A stretch of 64,000 nucleotides of DNA from assembly GCF_036588685.1 (NCBI RefSeq), contig NC_086376.1, positions 11,113,911 through 11,177,910 of the forward strand, in the 5' to 3' direction. The translations under genes and the position numbers were made by a program. Source of the stretch: Mytilus trossulus (lineage: Eukaryota > Mollusca > Bivalvia > Mytilida > Mytilidae). The notes under the pieces were generated by a model. That model saw only the letters and a list, made by a program, of their open reading frames with translations. It was not told the DNA's origin and did no database searches. This document shows positions 37,160 through 47,920 of this stretch, one piece after another (the first letter of the stretch is position 1; each line of letters opens with the position of its first letter).

Positions 37160-37924
37160 ATGTCAACACGAAGTAGTTCGCGAGGAGTAGTGAATACGAA
37201 ATTCGGAGACAGGTCTATCATAGATTTGCCTGTCCTGGGAGAAGGAGGGTCTACGCAATACGTTCCACATTTCACAGTGGATGATATGATGTTGAAAAAT
37301 CGTAGTGAGAACATGTATACCAGTAACTCAGTATCTATTCCAAGTTACTATTCAGAACCAGTGCGACCGTTTTCTCAGAGAGAAATGATGAAACCACAAC
37401 AACCACATCTGAGACCATCTAATGTTGTGCCTGCTGCTTATGTGTATCCGAATAATATCTATAATGCTTTCGTGCCGCGACCATCTTCATTTCATCCTGG
37501 ACCTACATATCTTTCTGGCCCTGAAGAAATCCATCACTATTACGGACAAAACGGACAACAGTTACCCGGACCACCACAGAAACAATACCTTAGTAATAGG
37601 AAAGTTTATCCAACAGATTTTTCAATAGAAGCAATATTGGAATATGGGAGAATGGTTTCGGTTAATATTAAACGTGGAAACATTTCATTCCGTGAAATAC
37701 CAGATTTCTTAATGTCTGATTTAAAAAGGACTTATAGAATAGTGCCAAGAGTAAAAATCATCATAGAGGCTGAAGGAGACGATTATTGTATATATCCTCA
37801 AATATTAAAAGAAGAAGAAGAATATACTCAAATATTAAAAGGAGAAGAAGAATATACGGATAAAAGATCTAACAGTTTCGAAATGGATGAGGTTTCAGAA
37901 CAAGATATAGAAAGCCAACGGTAG
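37160..37924 (+). CDS. Uncharacterised intronless gene, paralogue A (254 aa)
   Basis: One uninterrupted frame from ATG (AAAAATGTC context) to TAG, with AATAAA at 38002, 78 bp past the stop. I do not recognise the family. The N-terminus carries GVVNTKFGDRSIIDLP (residues 9-24). A Pro/Tyr-rich low-complexity middle follows, then HHYYGQNGQQLPGPP (125-139). A compact, probably beta-rich block at about 150-213 (YPTDFSIEAILEYGRMVS, IKRGNISFREIPD) follows that. The C-terminus is acidic with a short tandem repeat (YPQILKEEE / YTQILKGEEEYT) and has no membrane segment or signal peptide. All these landmarks recur in the same order in the gene at 40998; by hand the block is identical at 34 of 64 positions. 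It is probably a cytoplasmic or nuclear adaptor-like protein, but function is unknown. Confidence 0.8.
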   Translation: MSTRSSSRGVVNTKFGDRSIIDLPVLGEGGSTQYVPHFTVDDMMLKNRSENMYTSNSVSIPSYYSEPVRPFSQREMMKPQQPHLRPSNVVPAAYVYPNNIYNAFVPRPSSFHPGPTYLSGPEEIHHYYGQNGQQLPGPPQKQYLSNRKVYPTDFSIEAILEYGRMVSVNIKRGNISFREIPDFLMSDLKRTYRIVPRVKIIIEAEGDDYCIYPQILKEEEEYTQILKGEEEYTDKRSNSFEMDEVSEQDIESQR

Positions 37925-38705
37925 AGTTTTACTGTAAAGTTTACAAATAATTTATATTCATAGCAGGACTTTTTGAAAGTTACTATATAGGAGAAATGTC
38001 TAATAAAATAACTAACTCAGAATCGATCAGATTTGTGTTTGAAAGAATTAATTACTTGTGTATTATTGGTTTCTAATCATTATGTGAGACAGGGTAATTA
38101 ACATACAGTATTTATGTACATGTCCTTGGAAACATATGTGAGATATCTGTCCTCATTCAAAGATAACACATATTCCTCATTTTTAGGGGTTTATGTTTTA
38201 TTCGGTGTCTTCGGTGTTTTGTAGATCTAAATTGGCGAAATGTTTCGTAGCTTTGTATGGATTTTCAGTCTGTGCCGCTTTTTGTATTTGATTATTTTTG
38301 TATTGCTTATGCTTATTGATATAAGTAATTGATTTTAAAGAACATTTATTACTTAAAACACGAACTTTTCAAACTTACATTAATAAGATAAACATTGTTT
38401 AAAGATTTGTCAACGATCCATTAAAGATAAGTATATATATTTTGGATAGTTATGTTTACTTTATCCAGATAATAAAAAAATATAATATATAAATTAAGAA
38501 ATTGTCAATATTGTGCTCACGACACTTGATTGTTACACATAAGACTGGATGCCCTTTATTATAAGGCAAACAATGACCAACCATCTTCATACGTTTGAAG
38601 AAATCTTTAAAGTTGGAGTCAGTAGGAAGTGCAGGAGCAAATATATAGACACTTTTGAACATCAACCAAATTTGTGCATAATTTGTTATATCGGAATGCA
38701 ACCCG

Positions 38706-38808
38706 ACTAAAAAGTAAAATTACAAAAATACTGAACTCCGTGGAAAATCCAAACTGACGGAAAGCCCCCAATCAGATGACCAAATCAAATGATAAAACAC
38801 AAAAAAAA
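38706..38808 (+). repeat. Dispersed repeat (AAAAGTAAAATTACAAAAATACTGAA family, copy 1)
   Basis: AAAAAGTAAAATTACAAAAA and then TACTGAACTCCGTGGAAAAT, GACGGAAAG.CCC.AATCA and ATGA..AAATCAAATGA are shared in order with 39590-39705. It is non-coding. Confidence 0.6.
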
Positions 38809-38911
38809 TGCAAATACGATAACATATGACTACTATTACTAGTATTGCGATTTCAAGTTAGAACTTTTTTCACATGAAGCTTTTTTTTTTTTTTTTTTTC
38901 AATTTTTAGAC

Positions 38912-39155
38912 TGACTTTTACACGACGGGTGCCACATGTGAAGCAGGATCTGCTTACCCTTCCGGAGCAACTTAGATTACCCCTAGTTTTTGGTGGGGTT
39001 CGTGTTGAGTATTCTTTAGTTTTCCATGTTGTGTCATGTGTACTGTTGTTTTTCTGTTTGTCTTTTTTTCATTTTAGGCCATGGCGTTGTCAGTTTTTTT
39101 TGGATTTATGAGTCTGACTGTCCCTTTGGTATCTTTCGTCCCTCTTTTATACATA
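38912..39155 (+). repeat. Dispersed repeat (ACACGACGGGTGCCACATGTG family)
   Basis: The block runs from ACACGACGGGTGCCACATG through CCCCTAGTTTTTGGTGGGG, GGCCATGGCGTTGTCAG and GACTGTCCCTTTGGTATCTT. I associate it with abundant mussel repeats. The short open frame 38929-39111 inside it is not a gene. Confidence 0.55.
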
Positions 39156-39333
39156 ATGATATTTCTTTTATCATTTTCTTGAGTTTTTGATATTGTTAAT
39201 GATGAATTCTTTCTATGTTATTAACATTTTCATGTTAATTTTTCTTATTTCTTAACAGCATTTTGATATTATTTCGACTTGTTGTGTTGTGATTTTTTCA
39301 AGCTCGTAAGGTAGACATTCCAAATAAACATAT

Positions 39334-39380
39334 TTGCAAAACTTGTTTCCCAATCCACTATAAATAAATATGTTTAAACT
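39334..39380 (+). repeat. SINE 3' tail fragment
   Basis: It is the same tail as in the SINEs at 24688 and 29200 (CTTGTTTCCCAATCCACTAT, then AAATAAATATGTTTAAACT), here flanked by AAACATATTTGCA-like sequence on both sides, which could be a target duplication. Confidence 0.6.
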
Positions 39381-39589
39381 AAACATATTTGCATATAAAA
39401 TAATACCGTTTAAGGCTTTGTCTGCTGAAAAAAATAAAACAAATGGCAAATGAAAAATAGTGTTAAAATGGTTTACTGACATATAAAGTAAAACATTCCA
39501 TCATTATAAAGATTTGAAAACATCAAATCTGCTAAAATTCATTTATTTACCTTTATTTACCAGGAGACAAACAATCAACCGCTCTGAGC

Positions 39590-39705
39590 GGAGAAAAAAG
39601 TAAAATCACAAAAATACTGCATGAACTCTGAGGAAAATTTAGAGCGAAAATCCCTTAATCAAATGACAAAACCAAAAGCTCAAACACATCAAACGAATGT
39701 ATAAT
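39590..39705 (+). repeat. Dispersed repeat (AAAAGTAAAATCACAAAAATACTG family, copy 2)
   Basis: Second copy of the family at 38706, with GCTCAAACACATCAAACGAAT at its end. It is non-coding. Confidence 0.6.
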
Positions 39706-40997
39706 ATATCATTACATTTACTCCTTAACTAAACACGATGAACTGTTTTTTGTTTTAAAACATAGTCCATATTACATAATCAAGCTTTAATTGTTTTAAC
39801 GATCCATCAACTTTCATGAGACATTATAAGACCAAGTTATTATTCTCAGAACTACAATAAACCACATGATATGCATTTTACTTGCACTTCAAATATTTAT
39901 TAATTGTTAAGTTACATACATCTAGACTAACACGTGCAGATAAATTTTTGATAACCGAGTAAAACAACTACAGAAAAGGAATTTATTAATTTACAGATAA
40001 ACTGGTATGATATTGTGCATGGGATTTACCAACCGTAGAGAGTTATGACGTCAATAAACGTGGTATTACTGGTGTACTAAAATAACATAAAACAGACACC
40101 TGAAGAATTTAAATAAAAAATACCCAGTTACATACAATGGAGAAATAAATTTAACACACTTCTATTACAAACAAACACTGTCAAATATTTCAATTAGCTA
40201 AATAATTGTCAATGTTTTCAACAAAAGTATGCGGTACTTTTATGAAATCCGAGACCCTATTTCATTGAAAATAAAAATCAATCAATATATCTATACTATT
40301 ATAAAGAAATCATGGAGCGTTACACATCTCTACATGGATACCATTACATAGATTTCCGCACTGACAGAAATGATGTATACAATGTATTTACTCCCATTTT
40401 AATATTGAAAGAAGTTAAATCTAAGGGCCTTAATGTATATATACAGTGCAAGTTATTTTGTATTGAATTAGTTGTATTCATATATTTGAATTTTATAACC
40501 CTGTTATTTAGTAACAAGCTCCATCATGATTTAGCTTAAAAAGGATATGATCTAAACATAGATGAAAATTAGAACAGGATAGTTTTAAATACAAATTTCT
40601 GTGAAAATATTGAAATACAACAAACTTATTCGATTATTTATAATAAGAAATTCATTAGAACGGATTTAAATGTTATATTCCTTAGTCAATAATGGGAGTT
40701 CATGAAGACAGATTAAAACCTAGGTGAGCCAAGTGGGGGCCTAAGTTATAAGATACTTAATGGATGTGTTAATGCAGTTTGTATAAATATATGTCAAAGT
40801 CAAACGATAATCTGCCATACCTACTCATCTTATAATGGAAAAGTTTTTGAAGTGACTATGATTTGACATTTAAAAGAGAGGAGTATAGGATGTGAACATT
40901 TGGATTAACATATTATGGTGAATGACAGTAAAAAATGGTGAAATATAAAACAGATTAGGAATATTATAGGATAATTCATCTGATTTTATATCAATTC

Positions 40998-42155
40998 ATG
41001 GCGGTATCACGAGCACAAAGTGAAACCGGTTCAGTTGTCAACACAAAATTTGGTGCCAGACCTATAATTGATCTTCCAGCATTTGCTTATGGAGTTGGTA
41101 AACATAATTACATGAGTTCTAATTTGGCCGATGTGCCACCGCGGATGTTTGGACCAACCGAGTATTCCTATAATGTTGGAAAGAACGTCCCAAGGGACCA
41201 TTCAAATGGTGGATACGTAGGTCAGTATTATAATCAGAGTCCTCGTGGATATCAAAATAGTCTAACGTCAAACTTAGTTAAAGAAAGTAATGTTTTACCG
41301 TATCCTTCATACACAACTGTTCCAAATATGGCGGCCCAACAACAACCAATGCCACCACAGGGTCCAAACATGGCTGCCCAACAACCACAAATGCCACCAC
41401 AAGGTCAGATGGCTCAACCATATGGCGGTCAAGGAAATGAAACTCATCTCTACTATGGTCCCAACGGGGAAAGACTACCAGGGCCACCTTCTGAAATGTT
41501 CAGACCTCGACCACAATATACAACAAACAGAAGACCATATCCAACAAACTTTAAAATAGAAGGAACTCTAGAATATGGAAAAATGGTGTCCATTAGAATT
41601 AAAGAAGGAAATGTTTCGTTCAGAGATATTCCTGATTCAGTGTTGGCTAACTGCCATAAAACTTATAGAATGATTCCAAGGACTGAAGTGACTATAGAAG
41701 CAGAAAATGGTGAATACAATGTTTATGCTTCTCCGGATGTACCATCTCCTATGTTAAGACATCAAGGTTATATGTATGACCCAAACAAATCGTATTCAAA
41801 TGGAAGGCGAGCAACAGTTTACCCTCGCTCTTTCTCTCCAAATAGACAAGCACCACATCATGACATTTATACAAAGAAATACGAAGGTGATTATTATGCT
41901 GATGATTCTTATCAACGAAGACATACCTCATACGACACTTACAATAGAGACCCTCGTGAAATACACAGAGAACCACGGGAAATTCGCAGAGAGCCGAGAG
42001 AAATTCAAAGAAAACACTGGTATAGTAGCGAAGCGAATGTTGAAAAAGATGACCGCCGTGTTCATGAAATGGAACGTACAGGTTTACGTGATCCTCAAAG
42101 AAAACCGTTACCAATGAAACAAATGAATCCACGTAAACATGAAAGAACAGCATGA
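40998..42155 (+). CDS. Uncharacterised intronless gene, paralogue B (385 aa)
   Basis: A single open frame from ATG to TGA, in the same orientation as paralogue A and about 3.1 kb downstream of it. I do not recognise the family. It shares SVVNTKFGARPIIDLP at the N-terminus (residues 12-27), HLYYGPNGERLPGPP (150-164) and the 181-244 block (YPTNFKIEGTLEYGKMVS, IKEGNVSFRDIPD, TYRMIPR). Its own additions are a Gln/Pro/Met-rich duplicated segment at 110-140 (NMAAQQ..PMPPQG twice) and a long basic, Arg/Tyr-rich C-terminus with REPREI repeats (about 318-338). There is no signal peptide or membrane segment. The basic tail could bind nucleic acid or an acidic partner, but that is a guess. Antisense open frames across it (41278-41487, 41749-42171) are shadows. 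Confidence 0.83.
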   Translation: MAVSRAQSETGSVVNTKFGARPIIDLPAFAYGVGKHNYMSSNLADVPPRMFGPTEYSYNVGKNVPRDHSNGGYVGQYYNQSPRGYQNSLTSNLVKESNVLPYPSYTTVPNMAAQQQPMPPQGPNMAAQQPQMPPQGQMAQPYGGQGNETHLYYGPNGERLPGPPSEMFRPRPQYTTNRRPYPTNFKIEGTLEYGKMVSIRIKEGNVSFRDIPDSVLANCHKTYRMIPRTEVTIEAENGEYNVYASPDVPSPMLRHQGYMYDPNKSYSNGRRATVYPRSFSPNRQAPHHDIYTKKYEGDYYADDSYQRRHTSYDTYNRDPREIHREPREIRREPREIQRKHWYSSEANVEKDDRRVHEMERTGLRDPQRKPLPMKQMNPRKHERTA

Positions 42156-44961
42156 TAGATACCACTACCAATGTTACATTTCATATATATATTGGGCATG
42201 TCCTCGTTGACAAAAATCCGCTAAAATGTTATTATCAGCTTATGTAGGCATGGAAGGGTAAATGTATGTGTATGAATTAGCTTGAACATAAAATATCAAA
42301 CACAAAATTCTGTAAAATTTTAGAAGAAGGAATATATTGTCATTTTAGTATCTGCTTTTTTGGTAAAAACAAATCTGTGCCAAAAGACGAAATACTTTAT
42401 TGCTTTTTGGTAACATTCTTTCACTAACTTTGTAAAATTTCTCATTTTTAACGTGATTCCAGTCACAGTTTGTTCATACTCTCATTGTTATTCATCTAGT
42501 CTTTATTGTTTTATATAAATATTTATTGTACTATACATATTTGTTGGTGATTATTAGATGCTAGCATGTACCTGTCAAAAAAACAATAACATACACACTA
42601 CTTTACATATCTCAATACTGCACTCCAAAGAGAAAACAGCCAATTGACAAAATGCATGGCAACGATTCTTTACTTAAGGAGACATATACCCATATCATAT
42701 GCCAAGGATTATTAAACACTTGTCTATAGAAGTTGTAAGGGCTATACTCCCGTTTTAGAGTGGAAATTTAGTCCATGTCCTGTCCTTTTATAAGAGGTCT
42801 ATATCCTTGTTGATGGAAAATATTTTCCCATTTTGTGTGATATCATAATTTTTCTAGTCGTCCATTGTCTTGCCTGGTCTCAACTATTCAGGCATCTAAT
42901 TTCTCATTGACATGTTCAAAGTTTGTTATATTGGTATTCGAGTAATTTTCAGTTGCCACAAATACAAACTGTTTGTTATTTTTAAGGCTACTTGTAACCA
43001 GGCCGATTTAATCCGCTTTTGAGTTTTGCATTTCTTAAATTATCAGATAACAGCATTACTATTAACTTTTGTAACATCTGCATGGTGGGTTTTCAGTATT
43101 TTGATGAGAGAAATACTGACAGGAGATGATTTTTAAAAAAATATTTCCAATACGTCATAAAACCCAACCACTTTTAACGCATACAGTAAGACTTAAAATC
43201 TTTGAAGAATTATTTTAAGAAAACAAATTTACAGAAACACGTGTGCTTGAAAAAAAAACTCAATACAAAAGCGTTAAATAATAGTGAAGTATTTTTATGT
43301 GATTAACAAACCATGCTTAATTGTCTTTATACGAGCCTCTTTGCAGTAAACTATTTTTATTAACAGCAAAACAACACCGCATAACTTTGTTAATCCTCGA
43401 AAACAAAAATGAAACATTTACACTGTATTCACAGTAAAGGATATTAGAAATTAGTGAGCTGGCTGTTTTGAAATTTCAGTTTTTTCTTGGTCTGGAAAAG
43501 GTCACAACTGTTCACAAAAAAAGACTGAATATGTTAAAATAATGATATATTTATCACCAACCTCCAAACAGGTCAAAAGTTCTTCTATTGGCAGCATGAA
43601 TTTCAAATTGTACTTAAATGGAAGTAAAAAGCTTGTAATATACTATATGCAATGATAAATTAAAGTCAAGTTATTCCATGTACCTGATTGTTATGCATAC
43701 TTTGTTGATCCATATCTAAGTATAGCAGGTTGTTCCGATACCCTGCTGTACATGTCAAAGTGCCTTTATTAAATGACATTTAAATATTGTAAAAATATTG
43801 GTTCTATTTTGGGCAAATATTCCTACATAGGATATACTTTAATTTATAAGAAGTTGATTAATTCCTATCCCACTGTGAAACATTATTATTTTTTGTAAAT
43901 GTATCATAAATATTTCTGAAATTACTTTTATCCAAGACTATGTTGATGATAAACTTGGGCTGTTATTCTATATTCTACATCATTTAGATACGTAAATGAA
44001 ATATCAATATCAAAATAATTAAAAAAGAAAGACGTGTATTAACATGATAGATAGTTTATTCTCATAAAACCATGCAAGTACAAAGGTTACAGAAAAATAT
44101 ACATAAAAATAAAAAATGCATTTAAAATGCATAACATTTCGGATTAGATAACATAAAAGAATATATACATATACTTATACAGTCAAATGTAAAAGTTATA
44201 ATTGTATAAAGAAACCCTTTAAGTTTAAATATGATAAATTATGGTTGTCTAAGTTAGATGGATTGAGTTTGCTTTTAATGCATCGTATAAAATTGTAGAG
44301 GTTTCTTAGTGTCTTTTTTTTTATTACATTAAACAGTGTGTTTTTGATGATGTTATGTCTGGGTTCATTTGGAATAAATCTTTTTCTTTCATCTTGTCAA
44401 GCAGGGCAAACAAAAACATAATGATAGAACTACGCAGGTGGTATATATATACATGACCACCAGTACTGGGTAGTCAAAAATACCCCCTCCCCCTAAACAA
44501 ATGATTACATATATATATGTATATGTATAAAGATAGAATAAATAAAATTGATTAAGTACTGCTTTGTAGGAAGATTAACTGTGACTTTTAAAGAAAACTT
44601 TACGATATAAAAAGAAATAAAAATGCATTTTGGCTGTTTTCTGCACTCTGGTCGGTTTGTTGTCACCTTCTCCGTGTCAATTTTCAATTTTCTTCCTCTT
44701 TTAAACATATAACTTCAGACTATTGTTACTTCAAATTGAATGTGATATGTGTCTATGTTTTCAACTGGAATTGCTTGATGATAAGGTAATTTTAAAAGAG
44801 ACAAAAACTGAGAATAAGGTTAAACGTGATGCTATCGAACTCAAGTAGTTCATAATCACTGACCTTGTGTTTTGGTTTTATAATGAATCAACTGAACATG
44901 CATATGATTTTATTTAAAAATTTGTTAGAAGATGCATTTTTCGGAAAAGGAAATATAAAAA
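42156..44961. other. Intergenic, no certain gene
   Basis: AT-rich DNA downstream of paralogue B; no clear gene was seen. The minus strand at 44420-44180 holds a possible LINE 3' remnant. Confidence 0.4.
44180..44420 (-). pseudogene. Possible LINE ORF2 3'-end remnant
   Basis: The minus strand translates to FVCPA, a stop, then DERKRFIPNEPRHNIIKNTL and NLYNFIRCIKSKL. This order (CP...DER.KFIP...NL..FI...K) resembles the extreme C-terminus of some LINE ORF2 proteins. It is short and interrupted, so it is only a suggestion. Confidence 0.3.
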
Positions 44962-45640
44962 AGAAGTTGTGGAATGATTGCCAATGAGACAACTATCCAC
45001 AAAAGACCAAAAATGACACGGACATGTATAACTATAGGTCACCGTACGGCCTTCAACAATGAGCAAAGCCCATACCACATAATCAGCTATAAAAGGCCCC
45101 GATTAGACAATGTTAACAATTCAAACAATAAAACTAACGGCGTTATTTATGTAAAAAAAAAATGAACGAAAAACAAATATGTAATACATAAACAAACGAC
45201 AACCACTGAATTACAGGCTCCGGACTTGGGACAGGCACATACATAAATAATGTGGCGGGGTTAAACATGTTAGCGGGGTCCCAACCCTCCCCCTAACATG
45301 GGACAGTGGTATAACAGTACAACATAAGAACGAACTTTAAAAATCAGCTGAAAAAGCTTAACTCATCAGATGGACAAAAATATAAGTGGACGTGGCCGGG
45401 CACTTATACATCCCGACACAAAAAGACACATTGAACATATCTGAGAGTACTCGCAGTTATCTGACAGCTAGTTCAAAGCCACTAACAACCAAATTAAAAA
45501 ATCATGCATCTAAGATTAAACTATCAAACTGTACACATTCAACATCCAATGGATTTACGGCAAAGACGTCATACACAGCCAGAGAAAAACATGACCTCGT
45601 GCAATGCCAAGTTACAGGTATCTACAGATTGTAGATCCAT
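44962..45640 (+). repeat. Long dispersed repeat (GTGGAATGATTGCCAATGAGA family)
   Basis: It contains ATTGCCAATGAGACAACTAT, GTCACCGTACGGCCTTCAAC, GGCTCCGGACTTGGGACAGG and GGGGTCCCAACCCTCCCCCT. Shorter relatives are at 48186-48260, 54425-54535 and 62328-62395. Small open frames in it (44974-45165, 45386-45634) have no features. I associate it with an abundant mussel repeat. Confidence 0.6.
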
Positions 45641-46292
45641 GAATATGTTAATGTATAACATACTAGTAAAATTTAGTTAGCTTTTAATCTACTGATAACA
45701 AAATCAATATTTATTCCAATAAAAACAATAATCTTATCTTATTACAGTTTTGAATAAGTAACCTATTAGAATAAGTTTATTTAAAGGAGTGACAAGTTTA
45801 CATGGATCATTTCTAAATTTCCGGGCACGATTAACAACATTTCCGTAAAAATTAGGATGTGCTATCCCGTTTGAAATAAGTTTTCCACAGGTACATCCAA
45901 ACTTCAAAACCAAATCTTTATATCTATGGAAAAAATTAATAAAGGTTTTAAGTAATTAAAAGTCAAGTTTCTGTTGTTTTTATTTCAAATCAGGGTCAAT
46001 TTCAGTCAATACTTCCAAAATCTTGGATACTGATTATTCTTTTGCGATTTTAAAAAGAACACTGTATATTTGGTCACATTTCCTCGACGTAAAATGTGGG
46101 ATATGCATATTCAAGTGAATAATAAATATCTCAAATGATTTTTGACTACAATAACTTTAATTTACATTTCCCCAACGTAAAAAGTGTAAAATGCATATTT
46201 ACCTGCATTAAACCTATACAGTCATGCAAGGGATGTGTGTTTACTTTCAGGCTAGTATAATCATTCTCTTAGTTACATATACTATAAGGGCT

Positions 46293-46339
46293 TCAATTCG
46301 ATGTTCTTGTTAGGAGCTAACAAGAACATCGAATTGAAA
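46293..46339. repeat. Perfect 21-bp hairpin, 5-nt loop
   Basis: TTCAATTCGATGTTCTTGTTA (46293-46313) is followed by the loop GGAGC and the exact reverse complement (46319-46339). With one bulge and one mismatch the pairing extends to about 46285-46348. It may be a small foldback element or structured RNA; nothing decides between these. Confidence 0.6.
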
Positions 46340-46577
46340 GCACTTATGCTCACGAACACTTTTTATGACCAAGGTGACCTTTTGTTTTGGAAAAATTCTG
46401 CTCGAACCAACATATCATATTTTCAATGACATTCCATATCTCCCTACCTTTCACCCTGAATATGTTGTTGAAATATCCGCTGCTGGACGTTAAATGAACG
46501 GCAATCAATCAATTACGCTGTTTGTGTATTTGATTAATACATTAATAATCAATGAGGACGAGGAACGGGAAATTATA

Positions 46578-46643
46578 ATGAAACTCGAGTTTCTTTTGAT
46601 CTCAGTCGTACAATTTTTCCCGGCTGAAACTTGGGGTTTTAAG
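46578..46643 (+). CDS. Possible orphan first exon encoding a signal peptide
   Basis: ATG at 46578 opens 22 codons with a hydrophobic run (MKLEFLLISVVQFFPAETWG) and ends at a good donor, TTTTAAG|GTAAGA. That is the look of a first exon of a secreted protein. I found no downstream exon that would join in phase 0 before the GLYAT-like gene. An upstream in-frame ATG at 46494 exists. It could be a gene remnant or chance. Confidence 0.22.
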
Positions 46644-47920
46644 GTAAGAAAAACCTATTTTAAATTTGTTTATAGGTCAGATTTTACGTAAACGTGATAA
46701 ACTTGTGTTACATGTATAATTACAAACCAAGCTCAAAGACCGAATGGATATGCAACGAATTTCCCTAAACGATATAAAACATCATGTGCACTACAATTGT
46801 TTAACTTTATTTGATTTTCGCGGATTGCATTGTCTGCACTTCGACAATTCAATGTATTTATAGGTTTTGTTTGGAACTTTGATTCATCGATGTAAAGTAC
46901 ATCTTTTCCCTTTACTTATCTATGAATTGTTCGTGTAAACAATAGCCAAGGACACATTCCCATATTTGTGTTGTTCTCACAAGGTCAAAATCGGAAAGTA
47001 CTAGTAAAAGGAATTGTGAAGAGGATATTTAATAGAAGTATAATTATTAAAACATTTCAAAGTTTACAGATATTCATATAATCAAATTTTTCTTCGATTG
47101 CTTTTGAATACAAAACTTGTTCAATATTGCACATGTTATACATTTTATGTAAACGTTTGCCTAGAATGATCTGGAACTAAATGAATTGCTGGCCTTTCGT
47201 TCGAACTTTGTTTTTGTCTGGAAGTTCCTTTTAAACATTTGCAAAATTTGATAAAATCTTGAAATTTTGTAATTTTTAAGTATTCATAATTTAGGACATA
47301 ACATTATTTTCTTCTAATAGTACAAATCAGGCTGTTACACAATGAATTATATTATGGAAATTATTGCCCTGAATTGGCCCTGATTTGAACTTAAAAAAAT
47401 AGAAATTTGGCTCTAGCTTTTTCCGAAAAAGCATGTCCTTATATATATATATACAATTATTCAGATTAAAAAAATGAAGTGAAAGTATATTCAGCGATTC
47501 ATCAACAAACAAACAAAAAACCCAACTGTTCACAATATATATGTACATGGTAAACAATCTGCATACAATCATTATCATATGCAAAAAAGATACCCAATAA
47601 ACAAATTGAAGGTACCTCGTAGATAAATTCAGAGTCATATATCACAGGACTCGGAAAGGATAGTAAAAGCAAAGTTATCTGGTTTAAACAGGGTCTATCA
47701 ATGGGTCAAGTTTACGTTACAGTACAGTGACCGAATTGTTAAATCTGGCCACTAACAGAACATGGCAAGGACATGTGATCGTCTTAAAAAATACTACCTG
47801 GTCCATTGAAGATCAAATATTGGTCACGTGAAAACAGGTAAAAATATATACAAATACATTGGTATACCTTTACGTCAGGTATAATCGACATACTATACAT
47901 GTGTATTGCATGAAGGAATT

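Larger units (their letters stand above)
37925..40997. other. Spacer between the two orphan paralogues, rich in repeats
   Basis: It holds the 3' end of paralogue A (AATAAA at 38002), dispersed repeats at 38706-38808, 38912-39155, 39334-39380 and 39590-39705, and a T-run near 38880-38900. A 75-codon open frame at 40312-40539 has no recognised features. No exon that resembles the paralogues is seen. Confidence 0.45.
45641..47920. other. Intergenic upstream of the GLYAT-like gene
   Basis: It contains a perfect hairpin at 46293-46339, a repeat-like GTTAAATGAACGGCAATCAA tract near 46489-46510, and a possible signal-peptide exon at 46578-46643. No other coding signal was recognised. The promoter of the GLYAT-like gene should lie at its right end. 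Confidence 0.4.

Noticed and set aside
40312..40539. 75-codon open frame between the orphan paralogues
   Set aside because: It does not share any motif with the paralogues and becomes hydrophobic and AT-driven in its second half.
41278..42171. Antisense and alternative-frame open frames over paralogue B
   Set aside because: They overlap a much longer frame with a conserved paralogue and have no features of their own.
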